DNA of 64,000 nt from Planctomycetota bacterium (GTDB lineage Bacteria; Planctomycetota; B15-G4; SIAN01), in the NCBI GenBank assembly GCA_016795285.1, contig JAEUIC010000038.1, positions 1 through 64,000 of the forward strand, in the 5' to 3' direction. Of the stretch, positions 8,947 to 15,700 are shown one piece after another. Numbering within the stretch: position 1 is the first letter of the stretch; the number at the start of each line of letters is the position of its first letter. The translations under genes and the position numbers were made by a program. Below the pieces are notes generated by a model. The model was not told the origin of the DNA. It did not search any database and saw nothing but the letters and a program-made list of their open reading frames with translations.

Positions 8947-11049
8947 ATGTCGACTGAAAACCTCCGCTCGCTCGAACGCCACCTCCTCGCCGCCGCCGCC
9001 GCCGCGCTGCAGCGCAACGACCCCTCCGGACTGCGGGCGAGCGATGCGCAGTCGCCCGCCGCCGGCGATCTGGCGGTCGGCTGCCACGGGCTCGCGAAGG
9101 AGCTGAAGCGCGACCCGCAGTCGCTCGCGCAGACGATCGCCGCCGCGCTCGCGAACGACCCGCGCTACGCCGCCGCGACCGCCGAGAACGGCTACTGCAA
9201 CGTCCGCTTCGCGCGGCCGCTCCTCTTCGCGGCGGTGGCGGGCGAGGTGGTCCGCGAGGGCGAGCGGTTCGGCCGCGACCCCGACGAGGCGCCGGCGAAG
9301 TGGCTGATCGAGTACTCGGGCCCGAACACCAACAAGCCGCTCCACATCGGCCACCTGCGCAACACGATCCTCGGCTTCGCGATGAGCAACGTCGTGCGCG
9401 CCCACGGCCACGACGTGACGCGCTACAACATCGTGAACGACCGCGGCATCCACATCTGCAAGTCGATGGTCGCGTGGAAGCGCTTCGCCGAGGGGCAGAC
9501 GCCCGAGACGACCGGCGAGAAGGGCGACCACCTCGTCGGGCGGCTCTACTCGCTGTTCGCCAAGAAGGCGACCGAGGAGTTCGAGCAGTGGGCGGCGGGG
9601 CCGGGCGCGGCCGAGATCGACGCCTACCTCGCGCAGCACCGCGCCTCGATCGAGGCGGGCGCCGACCTGAACCTGCGCAAGCGCTTCCTGCAGGAGCAGG
9701 AGAAGGCGGGGCGCAAGCTCGACTTCAAGCCGGCGAAGATCAAGCCGCAGCTCTACCCCGAGAAGATGGCGGCCGACGTGCCGCTCGAGCGCGACTACGC
9801 GGCGTGGCTCGCGGCGCGGCCGGGCGAGGTGGCGGAAGCGCGGCGCGCCGACGGGCTGAAGCGGGCGCAGGCGGCGGTGGCGCGCCGCTTCGAGGCGGAG
9901 GTGTCGCAGCTCCACGCGCAGACGCGCGAGTGGCTGCGCCGCTGGGAGGAGAGCGACCCGGAGGTCCGCGCGATCTGGCGGCGGATGAACGACTGGGTGC
10001 TGGCCGGGATCGAGAAGACCTACGCGCGGCTCGGCGTCTCGTTCGACCACGTCGACTACGAGTCGGAGGTCTACCTGCTCGGCAAGGAGATCGTCGGCGA
10101 GCTGCTGGCGAAGGGCGTGGCGCGCAAGAACGGCGACGGCGCCGTGATCTTCGAGCAGCCCGGCAAGACGCCCGCCGATCCGCCGCAGGAGAAGGTGCTG
10201 CTGCGCGGCGACGGGACGAGCGTCTACATCACGCAGGACCTCGGCTCGCTGATGCGGCGCCACCGCCGCCACGATCCGGCGCAGGTCGTCTACGTGGTCG
10301 GCTCCGAGCAGGAGCTCCACTTCGAGACGCTCTTCGTGCTGATCGATCGGCTGCTGCCCGGCTTCGGCGCGCGCTGCCACCACCTCTCCTACGGGATGGT
10401 CGAGCTGCCGCACGGGAAGATGAAGTCGCGCGAGGGCGAGATCATCGAGGCGGACGGCTTCCTCGACACCGTCGAGGAGGCGGCCGGGAGCCAAGTGCGC
10501 GCGCGCAGCCCGGAACTCCCCGACGCCGAGGTGAAGCGGCGCGGCAGCCGGATCGGGCTGGCCGCGGTGAAGTACCACCTGCTCAAGTTCAGCAAGCGCT
10601 CCACGGTCAAGTTCGACGTCGACGAAGCGCTCGACATGAACGGCCGCACCGGCCCCTACTGCCTCTACTCGCTGGCGCGCATCCGCTCGATCCTGCGCAA
10701 GGTCGAAGCGGCGGGCGGCGCGACCAAGCTCGACCTCGCGGTCGAGGCAGAGCGGCTGACGCCGGCCGAGGCGGGGCTCTTGCTGGCCGTCGCGCGGCTG
10801 CCCGAGACGATCCGCGCCGCGGTGCGCGACCTCGATCCCTACCACGTCGCCGACTGGGTCTACCGCCTCGCGAAGGAGGTGAACTCCTGGTACACGGCGA
10901 GCGGCGAGGACGGCAAGCCGCTCCACCCGGTGGTCCACTGCAGCGATCCCGCCACGCGCGCGCTGCGCGTGACGCTGCTGCGGCTGGTCGAGGCGGCGCT
11001 CGAGCGCGGGCTGGGGCTGCTCGGGATCGCGACGCTCGACGAGATGTAG
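8947..11049 (+). CDS. argS: Arginyl-tRNA synthetase
   Basis: 700 residues, class I aminoacyl-tRNA synthetase charging tRNA-Arg. The HIGH signature is seen at residues 133-136 in SGPNTNKPLHIGHLRNT. The KMSKS-equivalent loop is KMKSREGE near residue 490, which lacks the usual final lysine; such loops occur in ArgS proteins. The N-terminal region (1-110) fits the ArgS-specific Add-1 domain, and the C-terminal helical part (LARIRSILRKVEAAG, then DLDPYHVADWVYRLAKEVNSWY) is the anticodon-binding domain. The start is ATG 8947 because the protein then opens with a normal ArgS N-terminus (MSTENLRSLERHLL). It is divergent from the UnbV gene across about 120 bp, where I see no clear promoter. A strong hairpin follows the stop. 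Confidence 0.96.
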   Translation: MSTENLRSLERHLLAAAAAALQRNDPSGLRASDAQSPAAGDLAVGCHGLAKELKRDPQSLAQTIAAALANDPRYAAATAENGYCNVRFARPLLFAAVAGEVVREGERFGRDPDEAPAKWLIEYSGPNTNKPLHIGHLRNTILGFAMSNVVRAHGHDVTRYNIVNDRGIHICKSMVAWKRFAEGQTPETTGEKGDHLVGRLYSLFAKKATEEFEQWAAGPGAAEIDAYLAQHRASIEAGADLNLRKRFLQEQEKAGRKLDFKPAKIKPQLYPEKMAADVPLERDYAAWLAARPGEVAEARRADGLKRAQAAVARRFEAEVSQLHAQTREWLRRWEESDPEVRAIWRRMNDWVLAGIEKTYARLGVSFDHVDYESEVYLLGKEIVGELLAKGVARKNGDGAVIFEQPGKTPADPPQEKVLLRGDGTSVYITQDLGSLMRRHRRHDPAQVVYVVGSEQELHFETLFVLIDRLLPGFGARCHHLSYGMVELPHGKMKSREGEIIEADGFLDTVEEAAGSQVRARSPELPDAEVKRRGSRIGLAAVKYHLLKFSKRSTVKFDVDEALDMNGRTGPYCLYSLARIRSILRKVEAAGGATKLDLAVEAERLTPAEAGLLLAVARLPETIRAAVRDLDPYHVADWVYRLAKEVNSWYTASGEDGKPLHPVVHCSDPATRALRVTLLRLVEAALERGLGLLGIATLDEM

Positions 11050-11055
11050 GCGTTG

Positions 11056-11091
11056 CAGCTGACCTTCGGCGCCGTGCGCCGAAGGCAGCTG
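11056..11091 (+). terminator. Strong hairpin 6 nt after the argS stop
   Basis: CCTTCGGCGC and GCGCCGAAGG form a perfect 10-bp stem with a CGT loop. The stem is extended by CAGCTG on both sides, with one bulged A, to about 16 bp. Position and stability fit transcription termination of argS, although no U-tract follows. Confidence 0.6.
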
Positions 11092-11110
11092 AACGCCCGT
11101 GCCGGCGAGG

Positions 11111-11125
11111 CTGCGCGGCGCGCAG
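11111..11125. repeat. Short perfect inverted repeat
   Basis: CTGCGC-GGC-GCGCAG, a 6-bp stem with a 3-nt loop, lies between the two larger hairpins downstream of argS. Role unknown. Confidence 0.35.
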
Positions 11126-11136
11126 CTCGCCTCCCG

Positions 11137-11186
11137 GGGCTTGCTGCTGGCGAAGCGCGCTGCGCGCGGCTTCGCAGCAGAAGCCC
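11137..11186. repeat. Long imperfect hairpin
   Basis: GGGCTT, CTGCTG and CGAAGC on the left pair with GCTTCG, CAGCAG and AAGCCC on the right, giving about 18 paired bases interrupted by single mismatches around a GC-rich apex. It could be a second terminator or part of a structured RNA. Confidence 0.4.
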
Positions 11187-11373
11187 AACTTGGGTGAGCG
11201 AGCGGTGGACGGGGTGCGCCGCCGGTCGGACGCCGGACGAGCAGGCGGAAGCGGGTCGCGGCGGCGCGGTGAGCGGGCGGGCGCGGTGAGCGGGCGGCCG
11301 AGGCGAGCGGCGAGCGGCTGCGGGTACGCAGCGCTCGGCACGGCAGCGGCCGGCGGTGGCGGGGGGAAAACGG

Positions 11374-11404
11374 CGGTCAGATCCGCACTTCCGAACGCTG
11401 ACCG
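11374..11404. repeat. Inverted repeat CGGTCAG...CTGACCG
   Basis: Perfect 7-bp arms around a 17-nt loop in non-coding DNA. Could be an operator or a small hairpin; no gene start lies close by. Confidence 0.3.
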
Positions 11405-11455
11405 ACCCGACCGGCGACGCGTGGGGAGCGACCGACCGCCGCTCGCTTGAAACCC

Positions 11456-11497
11456 GCGCCGAACCGCCCGACTTCAGTGACCGCCTGGTTTCGGCGC
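11456..11497. repeat. Inverted repeat with GCGCCGAACC / GGTTTCGGCGC arms
   Basis: The two arms pair over 10 bp with one bulge and enclose about 21 nt. It lies within the same structured non-coding stretch. Confidence 0.35.
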
Positions 11498-11720
11498 TGG
11501 GCCGGCGCGCACGTTCGAGGTGGCGAGCTTCGAAGTCGGCGCGCCGTCACTGCACGGCGGGTCCTGCGACTCGCGGCACCACTCCCCCGCCCTTCGCGTT
11601 GCCGCGGACGACGCCGCTCGTCAGCTTCGCGAGCGACACGCGGAGGCTCGGCGCAACGGCGCCCCGGAACTCGAGGTCCCCCGCTCGCAGCGTTCGCTCC
11701 TCGCGGCCGGCGGATCAGCA

Positions 11721-11817
11721 GACGGAAACTCCCCGCCACCTTCGTGGACGGAAACTCCCCGGTACCAGGTGGATGGAAACTCCCCGGCACCTCACCGGAC
11801 GAAAACTCCCCGGCACC
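11721..11817. repeat. Four direct repeats, 25-26 bp period
   Basis: The 20-bp unit GACGGAAACTCCCCGGCACC, with one to three changes per copy, begins at 11721, 11747, 11772 and 11798, separated by 5-6 bp. The array ends 22 bp past the stop of the minus-strand DUF1080 gene, whose 3' transcript would carry it. Spacers are far too short for CRISPR. An RNA or protein binding array, or a 3' UTR element, is possible. Confidence 0.8.
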
Positions 11818-11838
11818 GGTGCGGCGGGTCCGACGCGG

Positions 11839-12603
11839 TCAGGGGATCGGGGTGAGGTCGACCTTGCGGAACTCGATCGGGCTGCCTTCCGACTGCAGGC
11901 AGATGTGCCCTTCGCTCGGGGTGCAGTCGCGGCCGATGTTCATCAGCTCGCCGTTCACCACGAGGATCACGGTGCCGTCGATGCAGGTGATCTCGTAGCG
12001 GTTCCACTCGCCGGGCTTCTTCTCCGCCTTCGTCAGCGCGAAGACGTTGATCGCCGCGCCGGGATTGCGCCGCGCGTCGTCGACCTTGGCGGTGGCGCCG
12101 TCGATGAACCAGAAGTCGCCGGCATTGCCGCTCTGCAGCTGCGCCTCGACCGACTTCGGCCACACGCGGTCGTCGCCCTGCATGTGGAGCAGCACGCCGC
12201 TGTTGGTCGGGTTCTCGGGCCAGCGCCACTCGACCACGAGGAAGTAGTTCTTGAACGACTGCTCGGTGCGCAGGTAGCCGGCCGGCGTGCCCGTGCAGCG
12301 GATGACGCCATCGACGATCGACCAGGTCTTCGCCGGGTCGGCGCCCTGGTCGCCGAGGATCTGCTTCCAGCCCGCGAGGTCCTTGCCGTTGAACAGCGCG
12401 AGCTTCGTGTCGGCCGGCGCCGCGGCGAGCCGATCGGCCGGCGCGAGGGGCGCCACCGCCACCGCTGATGCCGCCAGCGGAGCGAGCGCGCTCGCGCCGC
12501 TCCACTCGCCAGCGCTCGGGGCGGCGGTGCTCGGGGCGACGGCCCACAGTCCAGCGGCGACACCGGCGACGATCCAAGGGGCGAGCGCGGCGCAACGAAC
12601 CAT
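11839..12603 (-). CDS. DUF1080 (3-keto-disaccharide hydrolase-like) secreted protein
   Basis: 254 residues from ATG 12603, with a GGAG about 8 nt upstream. The N-terminus has a signal-like stretch (LAPWIVAGVAAGLWAVAPS) and an Ala/Pro-rich linker. One DUF1080 lectin-like fold follows: ALFNGKDLAGWKQILG at the start, then IDGVIRCTGTPAGYLRTEQSF, VEWRWPENPTNSGVLLHMQG and the C-terminal ICLQSEGSPIEFRKVDLTPI. DUF1080 proteins are concanavalin-like sheets linked to hydrolysis of 3-keto-glycosides and are strongly expanded in Planctomycetes. It is probably exported and acts on carbohydrate, but the substrate cannot be read from sequence. The four-copy repeat lies just downstream. Confidence 0.88.
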   Translation of the reverse strand: MVRCAALAPWIVAGVAAGLWAVAPSTAAPSAGEWSGASALAPLAASAVAVAPLAPADRLAAAPADTKLALFNGKDLAGWKQILGDQGADPAKTWSIVDGVIRCTGTPAGYLRTEQSFKNYFLVVEWRWPENPTNSGVLLHMQGDDRVWPKSVEAQLQSGNAGDFWFIDGATAKVDDARRNPGAAINVFALTKAEKKPGEWNRYEITCIDGTVILVVNGELMNIGRDCTPSEGHICLQSEGSPIEFRKVDLTPIP

Positions 12604-12722
12604 CGAGCAGCTCCAGCGGGAGAGAGGAAGGCGGCATGTTGGCCCGCCCCCGTCGCGCCCGCAACCGCCGCGCGCCGCTCCACTGCCCAGCGCTCCACCG
12701 CCCCGGCTCTTCGCCGCCGCGC

Positions 12723-13595
12723 TCAGCCGCCGCGTCGCACGACGCGCGCGACGATCGCGTAGAGCCGCACCGCCGCTGCCTTCGCGTAGCGCGCCGCCCC
12801 GTCGCCCTCGCCCGCGCCGCCGCCCGCGCCGCCGCCCGCGCCAGCGTCCGCCGCTCGATCGAGCGTGCGCGCCAGCTGCGGCTCGACCGCGAGCCAGAAG
12901 CCGCGCAGCTTGCGGTGGAGCTTCGCGATCGCGATCCCGCGCTCCGCTCGCGATGCCGTGAAGCGCCAGCCGAGCTGCCACTCGGCCGCCAGCCGGAAGG
13001 CCGCGCGCGCCACCGCGCCGCAGAGCTCCCGCTCGTCGGCGCGCGGGAGGCTCGGGTGCGCCGCGGCGAGCGCTCGCGCGAAGAGGCCGCCGCCGCTCGC
13101 GACGACGGGCGCGCCGGCGCCGGGCGCCGCGACCACCGCGACGCCGCGCAGCGCGCACGACGGCGACTTCGACTTGCCGATCCAACCATCGAGCGGCGCG
13201 AGCTCGGCGAGGCGCGCCGTCGCGAAGCGCGCGAGCGACTCGGTGGCGTCGCGGCCCGACTCGCGCTCGACCAGCCGCACCGCCCCGCCCCGCTCGGGCG
13301 CCGCGTCGTGCACGATCACCAGCGGCGGGCGCGGCACCGAGAGCCCGCTCTCCACCTCGGGGCAGATCGCGACCGGCTCGGCCCACTCGGCGAGATCGGC
13401 CGCCAGTTCCTCCGCGAGCTTGTGGCCGCCGTCCCAGCGCACCGGCTCGCCGAGCAGGCAGCGGCTGATGGCGACGCGTGGTCGCAACGCGGGCGGCAGC
13501 CAGAGGAGATCGCGCAGCTCGACGGCGAGGTGGTGCCACCGTTCGGTCGCCAGCGCTCTCGACTCGCCGCGGCGCTCAGCTCGGTCGCCGTCCAT
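12723..13595 (-). CDS. DUF523 family protein (YbbK-like, 2-thiouracil desulfurase type)
   Basis: 290 residues from ATG 13595, with GGGGAG 6 nt upstream. All three DUF523 cysteine motifs are present: RCLLGEPVRWDGGHK (Cys46), AICPEVESGLSVPRPP (Cys78) and KSKSPSC (Cys147), which in this family bind an iron-sulfur cluster. Members have been linked to removal of sulfur from thiouracil. The C-terminal 120 residues carry a helical YbgA/DUF1722-like stretch (EWQLGWRFTASRAERGIAIAKLHRKL) and a Gly/Ala-rich linker. The roughly 40 residues before the first motif are longer than usual. It lies in a row with the DUF1080 and urate-oxidase-N genes but has its own spacing, so co-transcription is uncertain. 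Confidence 0.85.
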   Translation of the reverse strand: MDGDRAERRGESRALATERWHHLAVELRDLLWLPPALRPRVAISRCLLGEPVRWDGGHKLAEELAADLAEWAEPVAICPEVESGLSVPRPPLVIVHDAAPERGGAVRLVERESGRDATESLARFATARLAELAPLDGWIGKSKSPSCALRGVAVVAAPGAGAPVVASGGGLFARALAAAHPSLPRADERELCGAVARAAFRLAAEWQLGWRFTASRAERGIAIAKLHRKLRGFWLAVEPQLARTLDRAADAGAGGGAGGGAGEGDGAARYAKAAAVRLYAIVARVVRRGG

Positions 13596-13677
13596 GCTCA
13601 GCTCCCCTGGCTCCGAAACGCACGCGGGGAGGCGGTCGCTCCGCCTCCCCGCTCGCGAATCACTCGAACGGCCCAGT

Positions 13678-14307
13678 TCAGATCGACGCGCCGACCTTCG
13701 CCGAGAGGCGCAGCATCACGTGGATGATCAGCAGCGACACGATCATCGTCACCGCGATCGAGAGGCCCGAGAAGGGGATCGCGTTGTTGGCCGCGATCAT
13801 CCCGACCAGCATCGGGCCCGACAGGATGAAGTTGATGCGCGAGAAGAGCTTCGCCTTCTCGGGCAGCCCCTCGGGCGGCTTCTGCCCTTCCTTGGTGGCG
13901 CGGATGATCGTGCGCTGCGCCGGCCAGATGATGGCCCAGACGTTGAAGGCCATGATCAGGCCGAGCGTCATGCCGAGCATGATCCACATGGCGCGCTCGG
14001 AGAGGCCGCCCTCCGCGTCGCGCATGTTCGCGCCGCGCATGTACTTCCAATAGAAGAGGATCAGGCCGAAGAGGACCGTGTAGGCGGCGCCCCACCGGAA
14101 CCACCAAAGCGCGCGCGGCAGCAGCTCGGGATTGACCGCCTTCTTGGTCGGGCCGTCGAGCTTGCCCTGCGTCGGCACGTTGACGAGGTTGAAGAAGTAG
14201 AGCAGGCCGATCCAGGTGATGCCGGCGAGGATGTGGAACCAGCGGAGCATCCCGCCGATCAACGCCTCTTTCTCGAAATCCGACATGAGCAGCGCGAGCG
14301 AGGTCAA
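13678..14307 (-). CDS. Urate oxidase N-terminal (PuuD-like) membrane protein
   Basis: I start this at TTG 14307, giving 209 residues, because AAGGAG lies 8-9 nt before it; ATG 14286 (MSDFEKEALIG) has no SD. The protein matches the membrane part of PuuD-type urate oxidases (LRWFHILAGITWIGLLYFFNLVN), with about five hydrophobic helices including a WAIIWPAQRTII stretch. The cytochrome c domain of full PuuD enzymes is absent and no purine-catabolism gene is nearby, so urate oxidation cannot be assumed. Planctomycete genomes often carry such stand-alone membrane domains. A pair of palindromes lies 36-67 bp upstream. Confidence 0.75.
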   Translation of the reverse strand: MTSLALLMSDFEKEALIGGMLRWFHILAGITWIGLLYFFNLVNVPTQGKLDGPTKKAVNPELLPRALWWFRWGAAYTVLFGLILFYWKYMRGANMRDAEGGLSERAMWIMLGMTLGLIMAFNVWAIIWPAQRTIIRATKEGQKPPEGLPEKAKLFSRINFILSGPMLVGMIAANNAIPFSGLSIAVTMIVSLLIIHVMLRLSAKVGASI

Positions 14308-14342
14308 GGTTCGATCTCCTTCGAAGTGGAGGGGATCGCTGA

Positions 14343-14374
14343 GCCGATCCGATCGGCGCACGGGCCGATCGGTC
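14343..14374 (-). promoter_or_regulatory. Possible operator: two GCCGATC palindromes upstream of the urate-oxidase-N gene
   Basis: GCCGATC-C-GATCGGC (14343-14357) is a perfect 7-bp inverted repeat, followed by the palindrome CCGATCGG (14365-14372) with centres about 18 bp apart. They sit 36-67 bp upstream of the TTG start. Spacing and symmetry fit a dimeric repressor, but CGATCG-type palindromes are frequent in GC-rich DNA. Confidence 0.3.
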
Positions 14375-14579
14375 AGGAAGCGAAAGAGAGTCGGGGATCA
14401 TTTCCCTGGCATGGCGCCGAGTCAACGGAGCCGCGGGTAAGGTCTCCGCTCGCCGCGACCGCTCGTCCGCCCGCCGCGCCGCCATCGAGCGCCCCGATGG
14501 GTGCGTCGACGCCCGCGCGGTCGCTCTCCGACGGGAGCCACCGCCCCGCTCGCGACCCCTCCCTGGAGCGCCCCACGCC

Positions 14580-15098
14580 GTGCCTCGCCATTGGCTGCTC
14601 AAGTCCGAGCCGACCGCCTTCTCGATCGACGACCTCGCGCGCGCGCCGCGGCAGACCACCTGCTGGGACGGCATCCGCAACAGCGAGGCGCGCAACTTCC
14701 TGCGCGACGCGTTCGCCGTCGGCGACCTCGCCTTCTACTACCACTCGAATGCGGCGCCCTCGGCGGTGGTCGGCATCGTCGAAGTGGTGCGCGCGGCCTA
14801 TCCCGATCCGACGGCGTTCGAGCGCGGCCACGACCACTTCGACCCGAAGAGCGACCCGGCGAAGCCGACCTGGTGGATGGTCGACGTGAAGCTGCGCGAG
14901 AAGTTCGCGCAGCCGGTGGCGCTCGAGACGATCAAGGCGGAGCCGGCGCTCGCCGGCATGGCGCTCGTCACGCGCGGCCGCTTGAGCGTGACGCCGGTGA
15001 CGCCGGCCGAATGGAAGCGGCTCCTCGAGCTCGCGCACCAGCCGACGAAGGTGCCGCGAGCGACAGGGGCGCAACGCCCGACCACGAAGCGACGGTGA
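14580..15098 (+). CDS. EVE domain protein (thymocyte nuclear protein 1-like)
   Basis: 172 residues from GTG 14580. The sequence is a textbook EVE domain: HWLLKSEPTAFSIDDLA at the start, WDGIRNSEARNFLRD, VGDLAFYYHSN, GIVEVVRAAYPDPTAF, PTWWMVDVKLREKF and LVTRGRLSVTPVTPAEW. EVE domains resemble PUA and YTH folds and are thought to bind modified bases in DNA or RNA. GGAG lies 11 nt before the GTG. The downstream ferredoxin start is 11 nt beyond the stop, so the two are probably co-transcribed. A short basic tail (PTTKRR) ends the protein. Confidence 0.93.
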   Translation: MPRHWLLKSEPTAFSIDDLARAPRQTTCWDGIRNSEARNFLRDAFAVGDLAFYYHSNAAPSAVVGIVEVVRAAYPDPTAFERGHDHFDPKSDPAKPTWWMVDVKLREKFAQPVALETIKAEPALAGMALVTRGRLSVTPVTPAEWKRLLELAHQPTKVPRATGAQRPTTKRR

Positions 15099-15109
15099 CG
15101 GAGCGACCC

Positions 15110-15529
15110 ATGGGTGGCAAGAATCCCTACTTGAAGCCGACCGAGTTCACGCTGCCGACGCAGCGCTACCGGATCCGCTTCGTGCACGGCAGCGACGAGC
15201 GCGTCGTCGAGGTCGATCCCGCCGCGCTCCCCTACGGCCGCGACGGCCTGCCGGGCAGCGTGCTCGACATCGCGCTCTCGCACGGCGTCGAGATCGACCA
15301 TGCGTGCGGCGGCGTGCTGGCCTGCTCGACCTGCCACGTCAAGGTGAAGCAGGGCGCAGCGAGCTGCAACCCCGCCTCCGAACCCGAGAACGACATGCTC
15401 GACCTCGCGCCGGGCGTGACGCCCCATTCGCGGCTCGCCTGCCAGTGCGTGCCCGACGGGCGCGAGCCCGAGGTGGTCGTCGAAGTGCCGAGCTGGAATC
15501 GCAACCTCGTCCGCGAAGAGCACCACTGA
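15110..15529 (+). CDS. fdx: ISC-type [2Fe-2S] ferredoxin
   Basis: 139 residues from ATG 15110, with GGAG 6 nt upstream; GTG 15095, overlapping the EVE stop in GTGA, is an alternative without a good SD. The cluster ligands fit adrenodoxin/ISC ferredoxins: HACGGVLACSTCH supplies Cys66, Cys72 and Cys75 (C-x5-C-x2-C), and RLACQC supplies the fourth at 111 or 113. Such ferredoxins donate electrons during Fe-S cluster assembly in the cytoplasm. The N-terminal 20 residues (GGKNPYLKPTEFTLP) are an extension over the E. coli protein. No iscS, iscU or hscA is nearby, so the pathway assignment rests on family resemblance alone. Confidence 0.9.
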   Translation: MGGKNPYLKPTEFTLPTQRYRIRFVHGSDERVVEVDPAALPYGRDGLPGSVLDIALSHGVEIDHACGGVLACSTCHVKVKQGAASCNPASEPENDMLDLAPGVTPHSRLACQCVPDGREPEVVVEVPSWNRNLVREEHH

Positions 15530-15700
15530 GATGTGGCGGTCGCCGGTCTGCGGCGACCGCGGTGCGAGAAATCGCTTCTGCCGGGACGGGTGGCGCCCCG
15601 TGCGTCGAGCCGTCGCGCGCGCGCGGGGGGCCGCGGCGGCACAGCCGTTGACGGCGCGCCGCCGAAAGAGGGGCACTCCTCTCTCCCGGGATCTCGCACC

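Larger units (their letters stand above)
11050..11838. other. 789-bp non-coding stretch rich in hairpins and direct repeats
   Basis: No frame here has a convincing start, SD and protein-like composition. It holds, in order: the argS terminator-like hairpin (11056-11091), a short palindrome (11111-11125), a long imperfect hairpin (11137-11186), CGGTCAG/CTGACCG arms (11374-11404), a 10-bp bulged stem (11456-11497) and four direct repeats (11721-11817). The concentration of structure suggests an unannotated RNA or a decayed repetitive element. Confidence 0.5.

Noticed and set aside
11721..11817. CRISPR array
   Set aside because: Spacers are only 5-6 bp, repeats are diverged and no cas genes are present.
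11356..12468. A 370-residue plus-strand frame across the repeat array
   Set aside because: It runs antisense into the DUF1080 gene and has no SD or recognisable domain.
13598..14695. A 365-residue minus-strand frame overlapping the urate-oxidase-N and EVE genes
   Set aside because: It is out of frame with both, Arg/Ala-rich, and lacks the hydrophobic pattern of the real membrane gene.
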